23,462 nt of DNA from Intrasporangium_A sp039812505 (GTDB taxonomy: Bacteria; Actinomycetota; Actinomycetes; Actinomycetales; Dermatophilaceae): assembly GCF_039812505.1 (NCBI RefSeq), contig NZ_JBDIAQ010000051.1, positions 1 through 23,462 of the forward strand. Reading direction: 5' to 3'. The position numbers and the translations under genes were made by a program. The notes beneath the pieces were generated by a model, which searched no databases, was not told the DNA's origin, and saw only the letters and a program-made list of their open reading frames with translations. Of the stretch, positions 6,633-13,598 are shown one piece after another (position 1 is the stretch's first letter; every line of letters starts with the position of its first letter).

Positions 6633-7418
6633 GTGAGCGCAGCAAGTCCCGCGGAGCTGCCGCTGTCCTACCGCACCCTGGCCGCGTTGCTCCGACCGGT
6701 GCTGCTGGCCGCGACCAAGCGGGACTGGCGCGGGACCGAGCACTTCCCGGAGGAGGGCGGCTTCGTCGTGGCGCCCAACCACATCTCGTACGTCGACCCC
6801 CTCGTCTTCGCCCACTTCATGTACGACTCCGGCCGGCCCACCTACTTCCTCGGCAAGGACAGCCTCTTCGAGATCCCCGTCGTCGGGGGAGCCCTGCGCC
6901 GCTCCGGGCAGATCCCGGTCTACCGCAACTCGCTCAAGGCCACGGACGCCTACCAGGCCGCGGTCGCGGCCATCCGGGCCGGCAAGCCGGTCGGGATCTT
7001 CCCGGAGGGCACGATCACCCGCGACCCGGCCCTCTGGCCGATGCGGGGCAAGACGGGCGCGGCTCGAGTGGCCCTCGAGACACGCTGTCCCCTCGTCCCC
7101 GTCGCGCAGTGGGGCGCCCAGGACATCCTCGCGCCCTACGCCCGCCGGCCCAGGCTGTTCCCGCGACGCACGATCTCGATGGCGGCCGGGCCGGCCGTCG
7201 ACCTGTCGGACCTCTACGAGCGGCCGATCGACACGGTCACCCTCCGCACGGCGACCGACCGGCTCATGACGCGGATCACGGCACTGCTGGAGGGGATCCG
7301 CGGTGAGCGTGCCACCGGTGAGCGGTTCGACCCGCGCAAGCACGGGGTGCCCGAGACCGGCGACCCCACGAGACACGACGGCCCCACCCAACGCGACGAC
7401 ACGAGCGGAGAAGACTGA
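6633..7418 (+). CDS. plsC: 1-acyl-sn-glycerol-3-phosphate acyltransferase
   Basis: The 261-aa protein transfers an acyl chain to lysophosphatidate in phospholipid synthesis at the inner membrane face. The catalytic NHxxxxD motif is NHISYVDP, and the substrate motif is FPEGTITR. Between them lies GGALRRSGQIPVYR. The C-terminus (last ~35 residues) is charged, Arg/Asp/Thr-rich and probably disordered. The GTG at 6633 was chosen because AGGAGG (6619-6624) precedes it by 8 nt. The nearby ATG at 6628 is out of frame and hits a stop at once. The stop overlaps the gpsA start by 1 nt, so the two glycerophospholipid genes are coupled. Confidence 0.93.
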   Translation: MSAASPAELPLSYRTLAALLRPVLLAATKRDWRGTEHFPEEGGFVVAPNHISYVDPLVFAHFMYDSGRPTYFLGKDSLFEIPVVGGALRRSGQIPVYRNSLKATDAYQAAVAAIRAGKPVGIFPEGTITRDPALWPMRGKTGAARVALETRCPLVPVAQWGAQDILAPYARRPRLFPRRTISMAAGPAVDLSDLYERPIDTVTLRTATDRLMTRITALLEGIRGERATGERFDPRKHGVPETGDPTRHDGPTQRDDTSGED

Positions 7419-8416
7419 TGGTCCACGTCGCGGTGATGGGTGCAGGCAACTGGGGGACGGCCTTCGCCGGCATCCTCGCCGACGCCGGAGCCACCGTGCT
7501 GATGTGGTCGCGCCGACAGGAGATCGCCGACCAGATCAACCAGGGCTGCAACGTCGAGTACCTGCCCGGCCTGCAGCTGTCCCCGACGATCCGGGCGACG
7601 GTCGACCCCGAGCAGGCCTGTGCCGGCAGCGACATCGTCGTGCTCGCGGTGCCCTCGCAGACGCTGCGGGCCAACCTCGGCACCTGGGGGTCGGCGCTGC
7701 CGCCGGCCGCGCCGGTCATCTCCCTGATGAAGGGCGTGGAGCTCGGGACGACGATGCGGATGAGCGAGGTCATCGCCGAGGCCGGCCACGTCGAGCCGGA
7801 TCGCGTCGTGGTCGTCACCGGGCCCAACCTCGCGACCGAGATCGCCCTGCACCAACCGGCCGCCAGCGTGGTGGCCTGCACCGACATGGCTACGGCGGAA
7901 CGGGTCGCGGCCGCGCTGGCCACGGCCTACTTCCGCCCGTACACCGACACCGACGTCGTGGGCGCGGAGGTGTGCGGCGCGACCAAGAACGTCATCGCGC
8001 TCGCGGTCGGGATGGCCGAGGGCCTCGGCTTCGGCGACAACACGAAGGCCACGATCATCACCCGCGGCCTGGCCGAGACGACCCGGCTCGGCATCGCCCT
8101 CGGGGCCGACCCGCAGACCTTCCTCGGGCTCGCCGGAGTGGGCGACCTGATCGCGACCTGCATGTCCCCGTTGTCGCGCAACCACAGCTTCGGGGTGCAC
8201 CTGGGCCGCGGGATGTCGGTCGAGGCCGCCGCGGCACAGCTGCGGCAGACCGCCGAGGGGGTCAAGTCGTGCCAGTCGATCCTCGCGCTCGGCCAGGACC
8301 ACGACGTCGACCTGCCGATCGTCGAGCAGGTCGTCGCGGTCGTGCGGGACGCGCTCCCGGCCCACCAGGTCGGCCCCAAGCTGATGTCCCGTGACCTGAA
8401 GGCCGAGAAGCGCTGA
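7418..8416 (+). CDS. gpsA: Glycerol-3-phosphate dehydrogenase [NAD(P)+]
   Basis: The 332-aa enzyme reduces dihydroxyacetone phosphate to sn-glycerol-3-phosphate, the backbone that PlsC-type enzymes acylate. The Rossmann motif GAGNWGTAFA lies at residues 7-16, and VVTGPNLATEIA follows. The active-site segment GATKNVIALAVGMAEGLGFGDN carries the catalytic Lys, and the C-terminal half has GVGDLIATC. Length is typical. The ATG overlaps the plsC TGA (TGATG), and GGAG lies 7 nt upstream inside plsC. It ends convergently 63 nt from the PLP-enzyme gene. Confidence 0.97.
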   Translation: MVHVAVMGAGNWGTAFAGILADAGATVLMWSRRQEIADQINQGCNVEYLPGLQLSPTIRATVDPEQACAGSDIVVLAVPSQTLRANLGTWGSALPPAAPVISLMKGVELGTTMRMSEVIAEAGHVEPDRVVVVTGPNLATEIALHQPAASVVACTDMATAERVAAALATAYFRPYTDTDVVGAEVCGATKNVIALAVGMAEGLGFGDNTKATIITRGLAETTRLGIALGADPQTFLGLAGVGDLIATCMSPLSRNHSFGVHLGRGMSVEAAAAQLRQTAEGVKSCQSILALGQDHDVDLPIVEQVVAVVRDALPAHQVGPKLMSRDLKAEKR

Positions 8417-8479
8417 GGCCAGGGAGCGTCCGGTGGCCGGCGGCACCCGTGGCCGTGGCTGCGGGAGGTCCGAGGCGGG

Positions 8480-9580
8480 TCAGGGCAGGGCGTGCCGCAG
8501 GGCCTGGTCGAGGTCGGCCCAGAGGTCCTCGACGTGCTCGATGCCGACCGAGAGGCGGACCAGGTTCTCCGGTACCGTCTCGGGCTCGGCGGGGTGCCGC
8601 CGGCGTCGCTCGAGCTGCGACTCGACCGCGCCGAGACTCGTCGCGTGCAGCCAGACCCGGGTCGCGGCACAGACCCGCTCGGCCGCCGCGGCGTCGCCGG
8701 CGACCTCGAAGGAGAGCATCCCCCCGAACCCCGGATAGCGCACCCGGCTGACGGCCGGGTGACCGGTCAGCCGGACCGCGAGCTCGGCCGCCGACGCGCA
8801 GGCCCGCTCGAACCGGACGGCGAGCGTGCGCAGCCCGCGCAGTGCCAGGAAGACCGCCATCGGCCCGGCGATCGCCCCGTGCAGGGTGCGGTGACGCTGC
8901 AGCCGGGCGCCCAGCGCGCGCCCGCGGTCCGTGTCCGCCACGACCGTGGCGCCGAGGATGACGTCGGAGTGCCCGGACAGGTACTTCGTGGCCGAGTGCA
9001 CGACGACGTCCGCGCCCAGCTCCAGGGGTCGGCACAGCAGCGGGGTGGGAAGCGTGTTGTCCACGACCCCGACCACGCCCAGCTCGCGCGAGCGGGCCAG
9101 GACCGTCTCGAGGTCGACGACGTCCATGAGCGGGTTGGTGGGCGACTCGAGCCAGAGCAGGTCGGCCCCCGGCAGGGCCGCGAGGAACCCGGCCGTGTCG
9201 GTCGCGTGACGGCGCACGATCGTGCGTCCGGTGGTCTCGAGCTCGCGCAGCGCCTCACCGGTCTCGTAGTAGGTCGCGTCGGTGACCAGCACGGTGCCCT
9301 CGGGCGGCACCAGTGACAGGGCGGCGGCGATCGCCGCCATCCCGGACGAATGGACCAGCGCGTGCCCGCCCTCGAGCGCGCCCAGCGCCGCCTCGAACGC
9401 CGACCAGGTCGGGTTGCCGCTGCGTGCGTAGACGACCGGGCCGTCGGCGGCATACGTCGAGGTGAGCTGCACCGGCACGTTGGCCGAGGCGCCGGGCTCG
9501 CGAGGCGGCCGGCCGGCCGCCACGACGAGGGTCTCGGGCCGGATCGCGGACGGGTCGGTCGGGTGGTTGTCCTCAGTCAC
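8480..9580 (-). CDS. Cys/Met-metabolism PLP enzyme, cystathionine gamma-lyase-like
   Basis: The 366-aa fold-type I PLP enzyme belongs to the cystathionine gamma-lyase/synthase family. Visible family features are YARSGNPT, SSGMAAI, ESPTNPLMD, VDNTLPTPLL, and HSATKYLSGHSD, whose Lys should bind PLP. Near the C-terminus the classic GGxES...HPASMTH segment is replaced by LGAVESQLERRRRHPAEPE. LVRLSVGIE, with the substrate carboxylate Arg, is kept. Similar ERR-type C-termini occur in actinobacterial lyases. The exact reaction (cystathionine, methionine or homocysteine gamma-elimination) is not decided by sequence. The GTG at 9580 has no Shine-Dalgarno and a TAGCCT box 6 nt upstream. Confidence 0.88.
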   Translation of the reverse strand: MTEDNHPTDPSAIRPETLVVAAGRPPREPGASANVPVQLTSTYAADGPVVYARSGNPTWSAFEAALGALEGGHALVHSSGMAAIAAALSLVPPEGTVLVTDATYYETGEALRELETTGRTIVRRHATDTAGFLAALPGADLLWLESPTNPLMDVVDLETVLARSRELGVVGVVDNTLPTPLLCRPLELGADVVVHSATKYLSGHSDVILGATVVADTDRGRALGARLQRHRTLHGAIAGPMAVFLALRGLRTLAVRFERACASAAELAVRLTGHPAVSRVRYPGFGGMLSFEVAGDAAAAERVCAATRVWLHATSLGAVESQLERRRRHPAEPETVPENLVRLSVGIEHVEDLWADLDQALRHALP

Positions 9581-9586
9581 GCACTC

Positions 9587-9592
9587 AGGCTA
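9587..9592 (-). promoter_or_regulatory. -10 box of the PLP-enzyme gene (leaderless)
   Basis: TAGCCT on the minus strand ends 6 nt before the GTG at 9580. No ribosome site is present, so transcription probably starts at or next to the start codon. No clear -35 is seen. Confidence 0.5.
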
Positions 9593-9615
9593 GGACCGCC
9601 CCACCGGTACCGGGA

Positions 9616-9621
9616 TAGAGT
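9616..9621 (+). promoter_or_regulatory. -10 box of ddl (leaderless)
   Basis: TAGAGT ends 8 nt before the ddl ATG at 9630, and no Shine-Dalgarno is present. This gives a predicted leaderless mRNA. The divergent gap to the PLP-enzyme gene is only 49 bp, so both promoters lie back to back. Confidence 0.55.
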
Positions 9622-9629
9622 CTCGTCTG

Positions 9630-10760
9630 ATGACCACGGACCAGCCCCGCACGCCGTCCCGTCCGCGTGTCGCCATCGTCTTCGGCGGGCGCTCGTCCGA
9701 GCACGCCGTCTCGTGCGCGACGGCCGCCGGGGTGCTGCGTGCCATCGACCGGGACCGCTACGACATCGTGCCGATCGGGATCGCCCGGACGGGGGAGTGG
9801 GTGCTGGTCGCCGACGAGCCGGACCGCCTCGAGCTCACCGCGGGCCACACCCCGGCGATCGAGCCGGACGGGGCGCACGTGATGCTGCCGCTGGGGGTGG
9901 GGGACCGCGCGCTGCGGGTCCTCGAGCCCGGCGAGGTGCCCCGCGAGATGGGCGCCGTCGACGTCGTGCTGCCCCTGCTGCACGGTCCGTTCGGCGAGGA
10001 CGGCACCATCCAGGGCTTCCTCGAGCTGACCGACGTGCGCTACGTCGGCTCCGGGGTGTTCGCCTCCGCCGCCGGCATGGACAAGCACTTCATGAAGGTC
10101 CTGTTCGCCGGTCACGGGCTGCCCGTGGGCCCCTACACCGTCATCACCGACCGGGCCTGGCGCGCCGACCGTGCTGCGGCGCTGGCCGCCTGCGCCGGAC
10201 TGACCGGTCCGCTGTTCGTCAAGCCCGCGCGGGCCGGGTCGAGCATGGGCATCTCGCGGGTCACCGACCCGGCCGGCCTCGAGGCCGCGATCGAGGCCGC
10301 GCGCGAGCACGACCCGAAGGTGCTGGTCGAGTCCGGGATCGCCGGCCGCGAGATCGAGTGCGCGGTGCTGGAGGGACACGGCACCGACGGGCCGCGCACC
10401 TCCGAGGTGGGCGAGATCGCCGTGCGCGGGGTCCACACCTTCTACGACTTCGAGGCGAAGTACCTCGCCGAGGCCGATGTCGACCTCACCTGCCCGGCCG
10501 ACGTGCCGCCGGCCGTGGCCGACGAGGTGCGCCGCGTGGCGGCCGCCGCCTTCGAGGCGCTCGGCTGCGAGGGCCTGGCCCGCGTCGACTGCTTCTGGGC
10601 CGACGACGGCCGGGTCCTGGTCAACGAGATCAACACCATGCCCGGGTTCACGCCGCACTCGATGTACCCGCGGATGTGGGCCGTGTCGGGGCTCGGCTAC
10701 GCCGAGCTCATCGACGAGCTCATCGGCCTGGCGCTGGAGCGGCGCACCGGCCTGCGCTGA
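9630..10760 (+). CDS. ddl: D-alanine--D-alanine ligase
   Basis: The 376-aa ATP-grasp enzyme joins two D-alanines for the peptidoglycan stem. The N-terminal motif is VFGGRSSEHAVSC. The middle has HGPFGEDGTIQGFLEL, then LFVKPARAGSSMGISRV (ATP-binding Lys). The omega-loop TFYDFEAKY follows, and the C-terminal metal site is VNEINTMPGFTPHSMYP. The tyrosine-bearing omega-loop fits D-Ala-D-Ala rather than D-Ala-D-Lac specificity, which is a family-based inference. Length fits actinobacterial Ddl. It is preceded by a leaderless-type -10 box and followed by a hairpin shared with the convergent DUF3515 gene. Confidence 0.96.
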   Translation: MTTDQPRTPSRPRVAIVFGGRSSEHAVSCATAAGVLRAIDRDRYDIVPIGIARTGEWVLVADEPDRLELTAGHTPAIEPDGAHVMLPLGVGDRALRVLEPGEVPREMGAVDVVLPLLHGPFGEDGTIQGFLELTDVRYVGSGVFASAAGMDKHFMKVLFAGHGLPVGPYTVITDRAWRADRAAALAACAGLTGPLFVKPARAGSSMGISRVTDPAGLEAAIEAAREHDPKVLVESGIAGREIECAVLEGHGTDGPRTSEVGEIAVRGVHTFYDFEAKYLAEADVDLTCPADVPPAVADEVRRVAAAAFEALGCEGLARVDCFWADDGRVLVNEINTMPGFTPHSMYPRMWAVSGLGYAELIDELIGLALERRTGLR

Positions 10761-10765
10761 GCGGC

Positions 10766-10787
10766 GGGCGGCGGCGGTATGCCGCCC
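10766..10787. terminator. Hairpin between convergent ddl and DUF3515 genes
   Basis: GGGCGGC (10766-10772) pairs with GCCGCCC (10781-10787) around an 8-nt loop. A shorter alternative stem is also possible. It sits in the 37-nt gap between two convergent stops, and it has no T-run. Bidirectional termination is inferred. Confidence 0.5.
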
Positions 10788-10797
10788 AGCACGCTGC

Positions 10798-11262
10798 TCA
10801 CGAGCAGTGTCGTCCGTTCGGGGGCAGCTCGCGGACGGCGGGCGCGAAGGCCGGCAACTCCAGCGGTGCCGGTCCGTAGCTCTCGGGGACCAGCACCTCG
10901 ATGGCCGGGTCCGTGCCGTAGGTGGTGGCCGACGACCCGTCGCTCAGGGTCCGTACGACCCAGTCGACCCCGTCCACGGTGACGCAGGCGAGGGTCGTCG
11001 GAGCCAGCGCAGGCAGACCGCAACGGGCGATGATGGCCGGGTCGCCCCACGCCGCCACCGACGGCGAGCGCGAGGAGGTCGCGACCCGGGACGCACCGCC
11101 GACCTGCTCGGGCCACGGGACGGACCGACAGGCCGGGCGGTCCGCGAACTGCGCAGGGGAGACCGCAACCGAGGCCGAGCACCCCGCCAGGGTGCCCAAG
11201 GTGGCGACGGCGGCGCAGCAGGCCGCCCTCGCGCCCCGGCGACGGACGGGTGGGTCGGTCAG
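10798..11262 (-). CDS. DUF3515-family lipoprotein
   Basis: The 154-aa protein is of the DUF3515 type, a small actinobacterial exported family of unknown function found between ddl and thiL. I chose a CTG start at 11262-11260 that overlaps the TGA of the Lrp-like gene (CTGA). From there the N-terminus is MTDPPVRRRGARAACC..., a basic n-region plus hydrophobic stretch ending in lipobox L-A-G-C near residue 28. No ATG or GTG exists in frame between that point and the upstream gene. The TTG at 11199 would cut into the signal peptide. Four further cysteines in the mature part could form disulfides. The family call rests on size, context and the WPEQVGGASR / TWRV-like pattern, so it is good but not certain. 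Confidence 0.72.
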   Translation of the reverse strand: MTDPPVRRRGARAACCAAVATLGTLAGCSASVAVSPAQFADRPACRSVPWPEQVGGASRVATSSRSPSVAAWGDPAIIARCGLPALAPTTLACVTVDGVDWVVRTLSDGSSATTYGTDPAIEVLVPESYGPAPLELPAFAPAVRELPPNGRHCS

Positions 11263-11492
11263 ACGTTTACCACCGTGCAGGTCAGGGTCCGGGTGATGCC
11301 CTGGACCTCCTGCAGGCGGGCGATCACGAGGCGGCCCAGGTCGTCCACGTTCGGTGCCTCGACACGGGCGATGACGTCATACGGGCCGGTGACGTCCTCC
11401 GCGAGAGTGACCCCCGGGATGTCACGCATCTCGTTGGCAACGGTCGCGGCGCGGCCGACCTCGGTCTGGATCAAGATGTAGGCCTGGACCAC
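11259..11492 (-). CDS. Stand-alone Lrp/AsnC ligand-binding (RAM) domain protein
   Basis: The 77-aa protein is just the effector-binding alpha-beta barrel of Lrp/AsnC regulators: VQAYILIQTEVGRA, GVTLAEDVTGPYDVIARVEA, then LGRLVIARLQEVQGITRTLTCTVV. There is no helix-turn-helix. Such single-domain members assemble as dimers or larger rings and may bind amino acids, but without direct DNA binding. The GTG at 11492 has AAGGGG about 8 nt upstream. A TACGGT box (minus, 11562-11557) could be its promoter. Its TGA overlaps the DUF3515 start, so the pair is translationally coupled. The target pathway is unknown. Confidence 0.88.
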   Translation of the reverse strand: MVQAYILIQTEVGRAATVANEMRDIPGVTLAEDVTGPYDVIARVEAPNVDDLGRLVIARLQEVQGITRTLTCTVVNV

Positions 11493-11634
11493 GGGGGACC
11501 CCTTCTGCTAGCTGGCGATCGGCGACGGCCGGAGACTCGCGAAAGGCCGTGCACCGACCGTACCCCGCCGAGGCGCCCCGCGTCGCGGTGAGGGGAGGTG
11601 ACATCGGGGCGAGCCGGGGTGACAGGGTGGACCC

Positions 11635-12621
11635 GTGCAGAGACGCCCCGGACCGCTGCTGACGGAGGGCACCGCCCTGACCCATCTCGACGAGGAGGAG
11701 ATCCTCGCCCGGGTGCTCCCGCTCTACGACCGGCCCGACTGGCTCGCCGTCCCGCCCGGCGACGACGCGGCGGTGCTGCGGACGTCCGGGCGGACGATCG
11801 CGACCACCGACGCGATGGTGCTCGGCCGGGACTGGCGCGACGAATGGTCCTCGGGGGCCGACGTGGGTCACAAGGTCATCGCGCAGAACCTCGCCGACGT
11901 GGCCGCGATGGGCGGCCGTCCCACCGGCGTGCTGCTGACGCTGGTCGCCGACCCGCAGGCGTCGATCGAGTGGGTGCTCGACCTGACCCGGGGGATCGCG
12001 GCCGCCTGCTCCCGGGCCGACGTGGCGGTCCTGGGCGGCGACCTGTCCTCGGCGCCGCCGGGCGTCGTCGTCGTGTCCGTCACGGCGCTCGGGGACCTCG
12101 TCGGGGAGCCGGTGCTGCGCTCCGGTGCGCGACCCGGGCACCACGTGGCCGTGGCCGGCTCGCTCGGCCTGAGCGACGCCGGGCTGCGGCTGCTCCGGCA
12201 GGACCGGCCCGAGGCCGACCCCGAGGCGGTCGCGGTGCACCGCCGGCCACGCCCGCCGCTGGCCCAGGGGCCCGCGGCCGTCGCCGCCGGGGCGACCGCC
12301 ATGCTCGACGTCTCCGACGGGCTGCTCCGGGACGCCGGGCGGATCGCCCGGGCCAGCCGCGTCATCCTGGACCTCGACCCGACCGCCCTCGACGACGACG
12401 TCGACCGGATCGCGCGGACCCTGGGCCGGCAGGCCGCCCGTGAGTGCGTGCTGGCCGGCGGGGAGGAGCACTCCCTGCTGGCCACCTTCGTCCCGGGGTG
12501 CGTGCCCGAGGGGTGGCGGGTCATCGGCGTGGCGCGGGGCACCGCGCCCGACGAGGGGCCCGAGGTGCTCGTGGGCGGGCGGCGCGAGACGCTGACCGGC
12601 TGGGACCACTTCCGCCCCTGA
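11635..12621 (+). CDS. thiL: Thiamine-monophosphate kinase
   Basis: The 328-aa enzyme phosphorylates thiamine monophosphate to thiamine pyrophosphate, the last step of thiamine cofactor synthesis. ThiL/PurM-family features are PPGDDAAVL near residues 40-48 (Mg-ATP binding), TTDAMV, NLADVAAMGGRP, VLGGDLSS, and DVSDGLLRDAGRIA. GGEEHSLLATF replaces the more common GGEDYELL. The C-terminus GWDHF is typical of actinobacterial ThiL. The GTG at 11635 is used; GGTGG just upstream is a weak ribosome site. The gene is divergent from the Lrp-like gene and ends at a clear hairpin. There is no TPP riboswitch that I can recognise in the 142-nt leader gap. Confidence 0.93.
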   Translation: MQRRPGPLLTEGTALTHLDEEEILARVLPLYDRPDWLAVPPGDDAAVLRTSGRTIATTDAMVLGRDWRDEWSSGADVGHKVIAQNLADVAAMGGRPTGVLLTLVADPQASIEWVLDLTRGIAAACSRADVAVLGGDLSSAPPGVVVVSVTALGDLVGEPVLRSGARPGHHVAVAGSLGLSDAGLRLLRQDRPEADPEAVAVHRRPRPPLAQGPAAVAAGATAMLDVSDGLLRDAGRIARASRVILDLDPTALDDDVDRIARTLGRQAARECVLAGGEEHSLLATFVPGCVPEGWRVIGVARGTAPDEGPEVLVGGRRETLTGWDHFRP

Positions 12622-12622
12622 C

Positions 12623-12639
12623 CCTGCCCGTCGGGCAGG
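12623..12639. terminator. Hairpin terminator between convergent thiL and fructosamine-kinase genes
   Basis: CCTGCCC (12623-12629) pairs perfectly with GGGCAGG (12633-12639) across a 3-nt loop. It starts 2 nt after the thiL stop and has no T-run. The 92-nt convergent gap also has a direct repeat, GTCGAGAGCG at 12679 and 12693, of unknown meaning. Confidence 0.55.
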
Positions 12640-12713
12640 TCCGCTCGGCGATGCGGCAGTGGCTGTCGGGAGCGTACCGTCGAGAGCGTGCGGTCGAGAG
12701 CGCAGCGCCCGGG

Positions 12714-13493
12714 TCATCGGTAGCGACGAGCCACCGCGACGAGCTCGTCGGCGTACGAAGGCCCGTGGGTGACGGCATGCACGGCCAGCGGGTGCAGCTG
12801 GTGCAGCCCGAGCAGGTCACGCCATCCGGCCGGCAGGTGGGCCGCCTCGGCATAGCTGTCGAGGACCCGGTCCAGGGCGAAGGACCCGAAGAGCGCCAGC
12901 ATCGCCAGGTCGGTCAGGCCGTGCCCGCCGTGGGCGGCAGGGTCGATGAGGCAGACGCCGCGGCCGGTGTACAGGACGTTGCCGGACCACAGGTCGCCGT
13001 GGAGCCGCGCGGGCGGCCGGTCGTCGTCGAACTGCCCGGCCGCGATCCGGTCGCAGAGGTCGTCGAGCGGTGGCAGGGCTCCACGATCGAGGTGGCCGGC
13101 CCGTACCGCCGCGTGGACGAACGGCCGTACCCGCTGTTCCGCGTAGAACCGGCCCCAGGTCGGTACGGGTTCGTTGGCCTGGGCCTGCCGGCCGATCCAC
13201 GCGGGCCCGGCCCAGCCGACCGGGGGCGCGCCGAAGGCTGCCGCTCCGGTCGCATGGGTGGCGGCGAGCGACCGGCCGAACGCCTCCGCCGCGCCCAGTG
13301 TGGGAGCCGCATGGTCGAGCCGCTCGAGGTCGATGAAGTGCTCTCCCACCGCGCGGACGCGCACGATGCGCGTGCCGCCGCCCGGCTCGGCCTCGGCGAG
13401 CCAGCGCAGCCCGCACGCCTCGGCCCGGAAGAACCCGCGGGGCGCGTCCCTGCGCGCCTTGCGGTGAGTCGTCGGGTCGGGGTCGGGCGCCAC
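12714..13493 (-). CDS. Fructosamine kinase / aminoglycoside phosphotransferase-fold kinase
   Basis: The 259-aa protein has the kinase-like fold of the fructosamine-3-kinase family. The catalytic loop RLHGDLWSGNVLY contains the HGDLxxGN motif, followed by LIDPAAHGGH for the metal-binding Asp, and the C-terminal helices are typical. In this family the enzyme phosphorylates ketosamines or ribulosamines on glycated proteins so they can be removed. Bacterial members prefer smaller sugar amines, so the substrate here is open. The GTG at 13493 has GGAG very close (2 nt), and the true start may be slightly downstream. It is on the same strand as the upstream DUF480-methyltransferase gene, but 105 nt separate them. 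Confidence 0.82.
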   Translation of the reverse strand: MAPDPDPTTHRKARRDAPRGFFRAEACGLRWLAEAEPGGGTRIVRVRAVGEHFIDLERLDHAAPTLGAAEAFGRSLAATHATGAAAFGAPPVGWAGPAWIGRQAQANEPVPTWGRFYAEQRVRPFVHAAVRAGHLDRGALPPLDDLCDRIAAGQFDDDRPPARLHGDLWSGNVLYTGRGVCLIDPAAHGGHGLTDLAMLALFGSFALDRVLDSYAEAAHLPAGWRDLLGLHQLHPLAVHAVTHGPSYADELVAVARRYR

Positions 13494-13598
13494 CGCTCCA
13501 CGGTAACGAAGCCGGCCACTGCTGCGCGCTGGGCGCTGGGGGCGAGGGCGTCATCCGGGGGTGCGGGTCGGGCGCCGCCCGGTCGTCCCGTCCCGGTC

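Noticed and set aside
11493..11634. TPP riboswitch before thiL
   Set aside because: The 142-nt gap does not show the conserved CUGAGA and GGGAU-type core elements in the needed order. thiL appears to have little or no leader.
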